Source of the DNA: an uncultured Fibrobacter sp.
GTDB taxonomy: Bacteria > Fibrobacterota > Fibrobacteria > Fibrobacterales > Fibrobacteraceae
DNA: 45,166 nt
NCBI GenBank assembly: GCA_946405515.1
Contig: CAMJHM010000012.1
Span: 1-45,166 of the forward strand
Reading direction: 5' to 3'
Shown here: in pieces, positions 1 through 6,507 of the stretch
Position numbering within the stretch: position 1 is the stretch's first letter
Layout of the letters: each line of letters begins with the position of its first letter
Program-made: the position numbers and the translations under genes
Notes under the pieces: model-generated
Databases searched by the model: none
What the model saw: the letters and a program-made list of their open reading frames with translations, nothing else
Told to the model about the DNA's origin: nothing

Positions 1-510
1 GACGAAAAGAAGTTGCAGTGGATGAACGGCCAGCACATCCACATGTGCGATGACGCGTTCCTTAAGGGAATCATGAAGGAAGGCCTTGCCGCAAAGGGTA
101 TCGACCTCTCCAACGAACCGGAAGCTCGCCTCGATGAAATCGTGAAGCAATTGAAGCCGCGCGCCCACTTTGTGCAGGACTTGGCCGAGATGGCCGTGTA
201 CTTCTTTGTGGCTCCGACCACCTACGACGAAAAGGGTGCCAAGAAGCACTTTGGCGAAGGCTCCAAGGAAGTTGCCACGCTCGTGCGCGACATGCTCGCT
301 TCCATTGAAGACTTCAAGACCCCGGTAATCGAGAAGGGTTTCTACGATCTCGCCGAACGCTGCGGCCACAAGGTCGGTGAACTCGTCGGTGCCCCGCGTC
401 TCGCTGTCTCTGGCGTTACCGCTGGCCCCGGCCTCTGGGAAATGTTCGAAATTATCGGCAAGGAAGAAGTGCTCCGCCGCATCGACGTGGCCCTCCCGCT
501 GATGAAATAG
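1..510 (+). CDS. gltX: Glutamyl-tRNA synthetase, C-terminal part (5' truncated by window)
   Basis: Charges tRNA(Glu) with glutamate in the cytoplasm. The reading frame is open from base 1, so the gene begins outside the window; about 169 residues remain. They correspond to the helical C-terminal anticodon-binding domain of class I GltX. The opening residues KLQWMNGQHI match the conserved segment after the KMSKS loop, and the end (AVSGVTAGPGLWEMFEIIGKEEVLRRI) is the usual GltX terminus. The catalytic HIGH and KMSKS motifs lie upstream and cannot be checked. The gene ends in TAG six bases before a CTAG heptad array. Confidence 0.93.
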   Translation, partial: DEKKLQWMNGQHIHMCDDAFLKGIMKEGLAAKGIDLSNEPEARLDEIVKQLKPRAHFVQDLAEMAVYFFVAPTTYDEKGAKKHFGEGSKEVATLVRDMLASIEDFKTPVIEKGFYDLAERCGHKVGELVGAPRLAVSGVTAGPGLWEMFEIIGKEEVLRRIDVALPLMK

Positions 511-515
511 TTTCC

Positions 516-550
516 CTAGATCCTAGCCTCTAGATTCTAGCCCCTAGTTC
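516..550. repeat. CTAG-type heptad array (5 units)
   Basis: Five consecutive 7-base units, each starting CTAG (CTAGATC, CTAGCCT, CTAGATT, CTAGCCC, CTAGTTC), fill almost the whole gap between gltX and the next gene. The same style of array recurs at 15819-15860 (opposite orientation) and 32220-32247. The unit contains an in-frame TAG in every frame. It also holds a TAGATT hexamer that could serve as a -10 element for the next gene; that part is inference. Confidence 0.8.
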
Positions 551-552
551 CC

Positions 553-1803
553 ATGCGTTCCCAGTTTCCTCATAGGCTCTACACTTTGCCGCTCTTTTGC
601 CGGCGCTGTCAGCGCGTGGTCGAGCACGGTGTTTTTGCCAGGGAAGCTTATTCGACGTATGGGGGCATGAATTCGGGGATTCCTCTGCTCTGTTGTTGCG
701 AACGGTGCCAGTCTGTGTTCATTGCCTTTTCGCAGGAGTTTTCTTTCTGCAGCGACAAGACGAGGAATGGCGACTATGCCAAAATCTATGGGCGCAACAG
801 GATTGCTCCGGGGAACTGGCTGTATTTCAAGGGGAAGGCGAAACCGGGTTTGGTGAAGAGCTATTTCCAGACTTCGGAAAAAGAAATCATCATGATTAGC
901 TATGATGGCGGCCCGGACCAGAAAGTGGAATGCCCGAACGTCGTCATCAATCAGGAGGAATCTCCGGATGGTTACCGTTTGCTGCCGGCGCAGAGTGCGC
1001 AGACGCTTATCGGTGACCATATCTATCATGCTATCCGCAACGCTTTCGGTGTGGCTGTCGGTTTGGTCAACGACGGCGAAAAGGATTTGCTTGCCGTGTT
1101 ATTGGAAGACGGGACGATTCTTTTCTTGGCCTTGCCCGTAACGTCGCAGAATTTGCCGAATCCCAAGCTTGCCGAAATTGTGCGTAGTAGGTTGCTCCAG
1201 TTGTTTCCCGAAGATGCTCGCCGGATTTCGGTGAATGTGGGGCAAGGGGTTGTCTACTTGGATGGCCTGGTTCGCAATTTGTCTGTAAAGCGGGCGCTCA
1301 AGGGCTGTGTCGAGGCGCTCCCGAAGGTGCGCGGTTGCGTTGACTTTATGAGAGTCGCGACAAATAGCATTGTCTCGGATACGGTCATGGAGAACGATGT
1401 TCTTTCGATTCTCGAAACGCCGGGCGTGCGCGTCTTTGATTACAGCGTGAAAGTGGAACAGGGCAAAGTCTCGGTTACGGCTTCTTGTTTCGAGGACTAC
1501 GATTTGAAAGAACTGGAACGCCGCATTGCGGAGTATCCCGGCGTACAGGAACTCGTTTTTTCGTTGAACATCCTTCCGTTGGATGCAATGCCCAATAGGC
1601 TTCTATGCGAAGAAATCGAGAATTCTCTGGAATCGAGTACGCTTCTTTCGGGGGCGCGGATTAGAGTTTCGTTTGTCAGGAATAAATTTTTGCTGGAAGG
1701 CAGAGTGTCTTCCAATTTCCAAAAGCAGTTGGCGTTCCTTTCGGCCATGAAAACGGCCAAGTCGCCATCGGTAGAAAATAAACTGAGAATTATTTTAAAA
1801 TAA
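553..1803 (+). CDS. Zinc-ribbon protein with BON-like repeats, function unknown
   Basis: A 416-residue protein I cannot name. The N-terminus has a zinc-ribbon pattern: C16-x2-C19 and a second CxxC at C49-C52 inside a run of cysteines. From about residue 200 there are three stretches resembling BON modules (about 205-260, 285-345 and 350-416), with the alternating hydrophobic pattern and phrases such as VYLDGLVRN and FLLEGRVSSN, where BON domains have VxLxGxV. There is no signal peptide or membrane segment, so it is probably cytoplasmic. It is followed after 10 bases by the WYL regulator and then queA, so the three are probably cotranscribed. A CTAG heptad array abuts its start and I see no good Shine-Dalgarno sequence. 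Confidence 0.7.
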   Translation: MRSQFPHRLYTLPLFCRRCQRVVEHGVFAREAYSTYGGMNSGIPLLCCCERCQSVFIAFSQEFSFCSDKTRNGDYAKIYGRNRIAPGNWLYFKGKAKPGLVKSYFQTSEKEIIMISYDGGPDQKVECPNVVINQEESPDGYRLLPAQSAQTLIGDHIYHAIRNAFGVAVGLVNDGEKDLLAVLLEDGTILFLALPVTSQNLPNPKLAEIVRSRLLQLFPEDARRISVNVGQGVVYLDGLVRNLSVKRALKGCVEALPKVRGCVDFMRVATNSIVSDTVMENDVLSILETPGVRVFDYSVKVEQGKVSVTASCFEDYDLKELERRIAEYPGVQELVFSLNILPLDAMPNRLLCEEIENSLESSTLLSGARIRVSFVRNKFLLEGRVSSNFQKQLAFLSAMKTAKSPSVENKLRIILK

Positions 1804-1813
1804 AGGAGTCGTT

Positions 1814-2791
1814 ATGGCTACGGGTTACGAAAAAATTAGCAATATAAAGAATATTCTTTGCAAGCCAATGACCGTTGAGAGTATGGCTATTTCTATGAAT
1901 TGCAAGGCGCGTACGATTTATCGCCATATTCAGCAGCTGGAAAAAGAAAATTGCGGGTTGCACAAGTTCAAGCAGGAAGGGCAGACTTTTTACGTCATCC
2001 AGCCGGAACAGAAGACTGACTTCAATCAGGATCTCGTGAAAAAGCTGGAGAAGCTTCGCAAGTCGTTTGAAAGCGATTCCCCGACCGGGATGAAAAACCT
2101 GAAAATCATCGACAACCTGATTAATTCTTTGAGCGTAACCGACCCGGATTCTTTCAAGGTGGATCCCATTTCGGTAGACCCCGATTTTGAACTGGATTAC
2201 GGCCCCTTCTGCGATCGCAACCTCAAGGATACCATCGTTTCCAAAATCCTCAAGGCGATTCATGACGGCGTGAAAGTCAACATCACCTACCGCAGTGCTA
2301 CGCATGAGGAAGAACAGACAACAGTTACGGTGAGTCCGGTCAAGCTCGTGCTACGCATAGATACTCTTTACCTGATTGCTGCCGACGATGAATTCGAAGA
2401 AACCCAGATTTTCAAGAATTATGTTGTTGAAAATATTGTCAACATGACGATGACGAATATTCCTGTCGTAAAGCTGTCGTTTGATTCCAAGATTCATTAT
2501 AAGTACACATTCGGCAAGTGGACCGATGCAAAACTCCAGCCGCAGGACATTTCGCTTTTGGTCAAGTCCAAGTGGTTGCAGAGCCAGTTCAAAAAATCCA
2601 ACTTTGTCCCGGCGGCAGTCATTAAAGAAACCAAGTCTCGCTTTGTCGTGGATTTGAAGTTGCGTATCACTCCGGATTTCAAGTCTTGGCTTCTGGGCGT
2701 GCTCCCGGATGTGGAAATCCTGAAGCCGGCGAGCCTCAAGGCCGATATGAAAAACCTCGTTAAGGAAGCGATGAAATCTCTCCAGGGTTAA
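1814..2791 (+). CDS. WYL-domain transcriptional regulator
   Basis: A 325-residue cytoplasmic regulator. Residues about 8-60 form a winged-helix DNA-binding domain (MAISMNCKARTIYRHIQQLE is a typical recognition-helix region). Residues about 130-215 match a WYL domain: a YRSATHEE strand, then VSPVKLVLRIDTLYLIAAD, the position of the family's 'SPYRLVYRNGRWYLIG'. The C-terminal 100 residues fit the WCX extension. WYL regulators sense nucleotides or nucleic acids in several bacteria; the ligand here is unknown. The start is supported by AAAGGAG upstream. The gene ends one base before the queA ATG, so queA is probably translationally coupled to it. Confidence 0.88.
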   Translation: MATGYEKISNIKNILCKPMTVESMAISMNCKARTIYRHIQQLEKENCGLHKFKQEGQTFYVIQPEQKTDFNQDLVKKLEKLRKSFESDSPTGMKNLKIIDNLINSLSVTDPDSFKVDPISVDPDFELDYGPFCDRNLKDTIVSKILKAIHDGVKVNITYRSATHEEEQTTVTVSPVKLVLRIDTLYLIAADDEFEETQIFKNYVVENIVNMTMTNIPVVKLSFDSKIHYKYTFGKWTDAKLQPQDISLLVKSKWLQSQFKKSNFVPAAVIKETKSRFVVDLKLRITPDFKSWLLGVLPDVEILKPASLKADMKNLVKEAMKSLQG

Positions 2792-2792
2792 G

Positions 2793-3836
2793 ATGGAACA
2801 CAAGCTTTCTGACTACAATTTTGAATTCCCGCCAGAGCTGATTGCGAGCCGCACGGCAGGGAAGGGCAAGACCCACATTCTATATTGCCCCAAGAACGGT
2901 GGCGAGAGGCGTATCCTCAAGGCACCGGAGATTGTTAACTTGTTCAATCCCGGCGATTGCTTGGTGGTGAACAATACCAAGGTGATTCCCGCGAGGTTGT
3001 ATGGCCACACGTTGCATGGCGGCGAGGTCGAAACGCTTTTGGTGCAGTCGCTGATTCCCGCCGAAGACGGCTCCGCCCGCTACGAGGCGCAGGTGCGTCC
3101 GGGCAAGGCTTTCAAGGTCGGTCGTGAACTCGAAATCGCGGGTGTGAAGACGGTCGTCGAAGACGTCCGTGAAGATGGGGCCCGCGTGCTGCGCTTTGCG
3201 GTGACTCCGGTGGAACTCGAGTCGGTGATGAACCGTGAAGGACACGTCCCGCTGCCGCCGTACATCAACCGCCCCGACGACGAAGACGACAAGAAGGCTT
3301 ACCAGACGATTTTCGCGAAATATTCCGGCGCGGTGGCCGCCCCGACGGCGAGTTTGCATTTTAGCGAGCAGATGCTCGAAGACCTCAAGGCAAGGGGCGT
3401 GTACGTTGCTGAAGTGACTCTGCACGTGGGCCCCGGCACCTTCCAGAACATCTCGGTCGAAGACTTTACCCAGCACAAGATGCACGGCGAACATTACGAA
3501 CTCACGAAGGAAAACGCCGACATCATCAACAAGGCCAAACGCGAAGGTGGCCGTATCGTGACGGTCGGGACGACGAGTACCCGCGTTGTCGAAACAATTG
3601 CCGATGCGAACGGAATCGTGAAAGCGCAGACGGGCGTGACGCACGCGTTCTTCTATCCCGGCTATCGCTACAAGATTGTGGACGGGCTCCTCACCAATTT
3701 CCATTGGCCCAAGAGTTCGCTTATCTTGCTGGTCTCTGCGTTTTACGGGCGCGAAAATACGCTGGCTGCGTACAAAATGGCCGTCGAAAACAAGCTGAAA
3801 CTGTTCAGCTACGGCGACGGAATGTTGATATTGTAA
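2793..3836 (+). CDS. queA: S-adenosylmethionine:tRNA ribosyltransferase-isomerase QueA
   Basis: Transfers and isomerises the ribosyl part of AdoMet onto 7-aminomethyl-7-deazaguanine in tRNA, giving epoxyqueuosine at wobble position 34. The 347 residues cover a full-length QueA: the N-terminal YNFEFPPELIA, the VNNTKVIPARLYG segment, HVPLPPYINR, the KYSGAVAAPTASLHF signature and the LTNFHWPKSSLILLVSAF C-terminal motif are all present. The start lies one base after the WYL regulator's stop. Other queuosine genes in the window (gluQ, yhhQ, queF) sit in separate transcription units. It ends 16 bases from a convergent lipoprotein gene. Confidence 0.97.
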   Translation: MEHKLSDYNFEFPPELIASRTAGKGKTHILYCPKNGGERRILKAPEIVNLFNPGDCLVVNNTKVIPARLYGHTLHGGEVETLLVQSLIPAEDGSARYEAQVRPGKAFKVGRELEIAGVKTVVEDVREDGARVLRFAVTPVELESVMNREGHVPLPPYINRPDDEDDKKAYQTIFAKYSGAVAAPTASLHFSEQMLEDLKARGVYVAEVTLHVGPGTFQNISVEDFTQHKMHGEHYELTKENADIINKAKREGGRIVTVGTTSTRVVETIADANGIVKAQTGVTHAFFYPGYRYKIVDGLLTNFHWPKSSLILLVSAFYGRENTLAAYKMAVENKLKLFSYGDGMLIL

Positions 3837-3852
3837 CCCATTTCACAGGAAA

Positions 3853-4485
3853 TCATTCGTAGTAGCCTTCTCCTTCTCTCATCGGAATGGTTGCCACGCA
3901 AAAGCCGTCGGAGCATCCCTCCCACAGCCATGATCCTGCTAAGTCAAAGAGGTCAAAAAATACGTCATCCATGTGATTGAGCCACTGTGCAGAATCTTGT
4001 TCTAGCATTATATTATAACGATTTCCACTATGAAAAATAATACTTGGCTGTATGGTCTTCACTGATTCATTAGAGAAAATTTGTGCTTGGAACGCCAATA
4101 AATCCAATGATTTCCCATAATGCTTTTCACTCACAAAACATTCATAATTAACCCATTTAAGAAAATTTTCCGATTGGACGCATTGCTTCTCTTTTTCTGT
4201 GTCGCGATGCGTGAATATATAATTGCTGTCTTCGGTTGATGTTTTGCATATCGCGTATTCACTCGTATATCCTTTTGCTTCTAGACAATTTTTACAGTCG
4301 CCTTCAAAAAGAATAGGCTTTTCGAAACACACCTGTTCATTATTCAAATAAAAATGAACACTATCGACATCAGATGTGGATATAAAGTTTATCCGAATAG
4401 CGGGAAAATATACTGAATGATCCTCATAAGGGGCGCATCCTAAAAGAACAATGAACAAAGAAAAATAAATAAAGCGGGAAAACAT
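3853..4485 (-). CDS. Putative lipoprotein, tandem paralogue 1
   Basis: A 210-residue predicted lipoprotein with a hydrophobic leader and a lipobox ending LLGC (Cys17). It has several paired cysteines, including the block CKNCLEAKG. It is a diverged duplicate of the gene at 4676-5317: both share YLNN(E)xVCFEK, CKNC-x2-AKG, NYGK/HYGKSLD and a late CFDGYC/CSDGFC motif in the same order. I recognise no family. The base composition is clearly more AT-rich than the flanking queA and hpt genes, which suggests a fast-evolving or acquired segment. It is probably exported and anchored in the outer membrane. No convincing Shine-Dalgarno sequence precedes the start. Confidence 0.75.
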   Translation of the reverse strand: MFSRFIYFSLFIVLLGCAPYEDHSVYFPAIRINFISTSDVDSVHFYLNNEQVCFEKPILFEGDCKNCLEAKGYTSEYAICKTSTEDSNYIFTHRDTEKEKQCVQSENFLKWVNYECFVSEKHYGKSLDLLAFQAQIFSNESVKTIQPSIIFHSGNRYNIMLEQDSAQWLNHMDDVFFDLFDLAGSWLWEGCSDGFCVATIPMREGEGYYE

Positions 4486-4496
4486 AGATTGCCGTC

Positions 4497-4670
4497 CTAG
4501 AAAACAACAGAATACCGTGAAGGTCCGTGATTGTCAATAGAACCATAGAAATTTTTTCCGGCCTGTCCAACAACGACTTCTGTATTCGGTGCTACAATTG
4601 TTCCTGCAAAGTCGGTTTGCGCAAAAACTTTGTTGGTTCCATAATAGTAGACCATAATATGACCTATCAT
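4497..4670 (-). pseudogene. Fragment of a choice-of-anchor-A-type surface protein
   Basis: A short frame of about 57 residues between the two lipoprotein paralogues. The segment YGTNKVFAQTDFAGTIVAP followed by NTEVVVGQAGKNFYGSI resembles the C-terminal part of choice-of-anchor-A domains in large surface proteins (strand-loop 'GTIVAPNAxVxVGQ'). No signal peptide or upstream domain is present, so I read it as a remnant. About 35 bases, around 4591-4626, are nearly identical to the second fragment near 5416-5451, so the fragment was duplicated together with the lipoprotein. It could still be translated as a small protein; I consider that less likely. Confidence 0.5.
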
Positions 4671-4675
4671 CTTCT

Positions 4676-5317
4676 TCAGTTCTTTTCGTAGCAGAATTCT
4701 TTTTCGGTTGTGGTCAATGTGGTGATGCAATAACCGTCAAAACATTTTTTGTTTTTTTGCGATTCTGAAAAGTCATAATCAGAAAGGCTGCTTCTTGTAG
4801 CTCTTGTATAACTATTCCATTTAGCGGTATCTTGTTCTGCCATTACAATATAGTGATTTCCGCCATGAAGAGAGATTCCTATTTGTATGTCTGTTTCATC
4901 TTTTTTTGAAAAAGTATGCAATGACAATGCCAGCGAGTCCAAAGGTTTCCCATAATTTTTTTCATTAGCAGAACATTCGTATTCAGTCCATTCTGGATAG
5001 TATCCTAAATGTGTACAGTCGGTAGTATTTTCTGCATCATTTAACAAGGCGACATATTTGTCATTAGAATCTTTGCATATGTTGTGCTCTAGCATGAAGC
5101 CTTTTGCGTCGGGACAATTTTTGCATATGCCATTGATCAAAACGGCTTTTTCAAAACACACTCGTTCATTATTTAAATATAATTGAATGCTATCAATATG
5201 AGGTGCAGCCATTAAGGTGATTCTAAGATTAGGAAAACATTCCGACTTTTCCTCTTCATAGCATCCAAGAACAATGCAGACAAAAATAAGAACGAATATT
5301 CTACATAGATTCCGCAT
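4676..5317 (-). CDS. Putative lipoprotein, tandem paralogue 2
   Basis: A 213-residue predicted lipoprotein. The leader is hydrophobic and ends in VLGC (Cys19), followed by acidic residues. It matches its neighbour at 3853-4485 along its whole length, with shared motifs YLNNERVCFEK, CKNCPDAKG, NEKNYGKPLD and CFDGYC. Conserved cysteine positions suggest disulphide bonds outside the cytoplasm. Function is unknown. It lies between two copies of the choice-of-anchor-A fragment, as one half of an approximately 825-base tandem duplication. It shares its neighbour's AT-rich composition. Confidence 0.75.
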   Translation of the reverse strand: MRNLCRIFVLIFVCIVLGCYEEEKSECFPNLRITLMAAPHIDSIQLYLNNERVCFEKAVLINGICKNCPDAKGFMLEHNICKDSNDKYVALLNDAENTTDCTHLGYYPEWTEYECSANEKNYGKPLDSLALSLHTFSKKDETDIQIGISLHGGNHYIVMAEQDTAKWNSYTRATRSSLSDYDFSESQKNKKCFDGYCITTLTTTEKEFCYEKN

Positions 5318-5319
5318 AG

Positions 5320-5460
5320 CTATATTCCCCCAAAATTGATAGAATAGTTTGAATTAAAGAATCTATTTGTCTTTGCTACAACAGAATTCGCGGGTGTCGG
5401 TATGAACGGGACTGGTGCTACAATCGTTCCTGCAAAGTCGGTTTGCACATAAATCCCGTT
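5320..5460 (-). pseudogene. Second fragment of a choice-of-anchor-A-type surface protein
   Basis: About 46 residues beginning NGIYVQTDFAGTIVAP and then diverging from the first fragment into FIPTPANSVV. The frame continues upstream without a start codon of its own and runs antiparallel to nothing recognisable; the homologous part begins directly after the stop codon of the 164-residue gene at 5472-5966. This looks like the breakpoint where the duplicated segment joined the core chromosome. It has no plausible start, so it is called a pseudogene fragment. Confidence 0.5.
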
Positions 5461-5471
5461 CGCATTCGGGT

Positions 5472-5966
5472 TTAGTTCCCGCCCTGGTCGCTTTCGGTTT
5501 CCAGTGTGGGGATGTTCTTTTCTTCGTTGCAGAGGTTCTCTTCGCGGATCTTGAACGTGAAGTCCACGAGGTTGTTCTCGAACATCTTCTGGTACGGCTT
5601 CTTCATTTGCACGCCTTCGAGGGCGCAGGTGCAGTAGTTCACGCGCTGCACAAGCTTGGAGCCGTTGCCGGGAGTTCCCTTGGCAAAGACGCATTCGTGC
5701 ATGATGGCGTATTCGAGGGCACGGTCGTAGCGGAACTTGCACTTGTTCTTCGCGTCGGGGAGGGCCGCCACCTTCTCGATGATGCCTTCGTTAGGGACGC
5801 TGTTCATGAAACTGCAAGTCATGAACCCGAGAATGTAAATGAACAGGGCTACCGCACCAATGATGATGAAACGCTTTGAACGGGGCAACTTGCTGAACTT
5901 GTTGCCGAGAGCCGCAAACGTTTGCGTAGCGTGGAGTTTGACATTGTCTGAATCGTTCTGTGCCAT
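5472..5966 (-). CDS. Small single-pass membrane protein, unknown function
   Basis: A 164-residue protein with one clear transmembrane segment at about residues 33-54 (IIIGAVALFIYILGFMTCSF), preceded by basic residues, giving a short cytoplasmic tail and a periplasmic domain of about 110 residues. That domain holds several cysteines (CKF, HECVF, NYCTCALE, ENLCNEE), which suggests disulphides. No family is recognised. The start is supported by a TATATT hexamer 6 nt upstream of the ATG, predicting a leaderless transcript. The gene lies 16 bases upstream of nothing else in its direction except the duplicated fragment region; hpt ends 16 bases before its start on the same strand. Confidence 0.75.
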   Translation of the reverse strand: MAQNDSDNVKLHATQTFAALGNKFSKLPRSKRFIIIGAVALFIYILGFMTCSFMNSVPNEGIIEKVAALPDAKNKCKFRYDRALEYAIMHECVFAKGTPGNGSKLVQRVNYCTCALEGVQMKKPYQKMFENNLVDFTFKIREENLCNEEKNIPTLETESDQGGN

Positions 5967-5972
5967 ATTTCC

Positions 5973-5978
5973 AATATA
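5973..5978 (-). promoter_or_regulatory. Predicted -10 element of a leaderless transcript
   Basis: TATATT on the minus strand ends 6 nt before the ATG of the membrane-protein gene. With usual -10 to +1 spacing, transcription would begin at or next to the start codon. The same geometry is found at eight other genes in this window. No good -35 was identified. Confidence 0.45.
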
Positions 5979-5982
5979 ATTA

Positions 5983-6507
5983 TTATTCTTCTACAAGTGT
6001 CCAGACGTCCGGAAAAGTACGGTATTCGTCCGCAAAATCGAGCCCGTAACCCACGACGAACGCGTTCGGGATTTCAAAACCCACGTAATCGGCCCTGATT
6101 GGCTCTTCGCGGCGTTCGGGCTTGTCGAGGAATACGCAGGTCCTGATTTCCTTGGCGCCCCTTGCGGAGAGTTCCTGAACGAGGGCTTTCATGGTGCGTC
6201 CTGTGTCCAAAATGTCGTCCACCAGCAGGATGCGTGCGCCTTTTACCTGTATGGAATCAAGTCCGCTCACCTTGACCTTTTGCGAAGATTCTGTGGAGTC
6301 CCCATAGCTTGAGGCTTTGATGAACTTAATCTGTGCCTTCTTCTTTGGCATCGCCCGGCAGAGGTCGGCTACGAAGATGAACGAGCCTGTCATGGCCCCG
6401 ACGATGATGTCGAAGTCGTATTCCCCGCCAATCTGCTTGCCCAGTTCGCCGATACGTTTGGCAATTTTTTGGGCGTCGATGAGCGGGGCAGATGACAGGT
6501 TAAGCAT
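5983..6507 (-). CDS. hpt: Hypoxanthine phosphoribosyltransferase
   Basis: Purine salvage enzyme: hypoxanthine (or guanine) plus PRPP gives IMP (or GMP). At 174 residues it has normal bacterial HPRT length. The PRPP-binding loop VDDILDTGRT lies at residues 96-105, the flexible-loop region KASSYGDSTESS at 65-76, and the purine-binding end has FVVGYGLDFADEYR. The start codon overlaps the end of the upstream GH57 gene by 8 bases, so the two are almost certainly cotranscribed. Linking purine salvage to a glycoside hydrolase by overlap probably reflects compaction and not shared function. Confidence 0.95.
   Translation of the reverse strand: MLNLSSAPLIDAQKIAKRIGELGKQIGGEYDFDIIVGAMTGSFIFVADLCRAMPKKKAQIKFIKASSYGDSTESSQKVKVSGLDSIQVKGARILLVDDILDTGRTMKALVQELSARGAKEIRTCVFLDKPERREEPIRADYVGFEIPNAFVVGYGLDFADEYRTFPDVWTLVEE

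Noticed and set aside
3853..5460. Insertion sequence
   Set aside because: Duplication and AT-rich composition suggested mobility, but there is no transposase, no terminal inverted repeats and no target-site duplication visible.
5320..5742. A 140-residue gene on the minus strand
   Set aside because: Its first two thirds are antiframe to the real gene at 5472-5966 (arginine/proline-rich shadow); only the last 46 codons show homology, so only a fragment is annotated.
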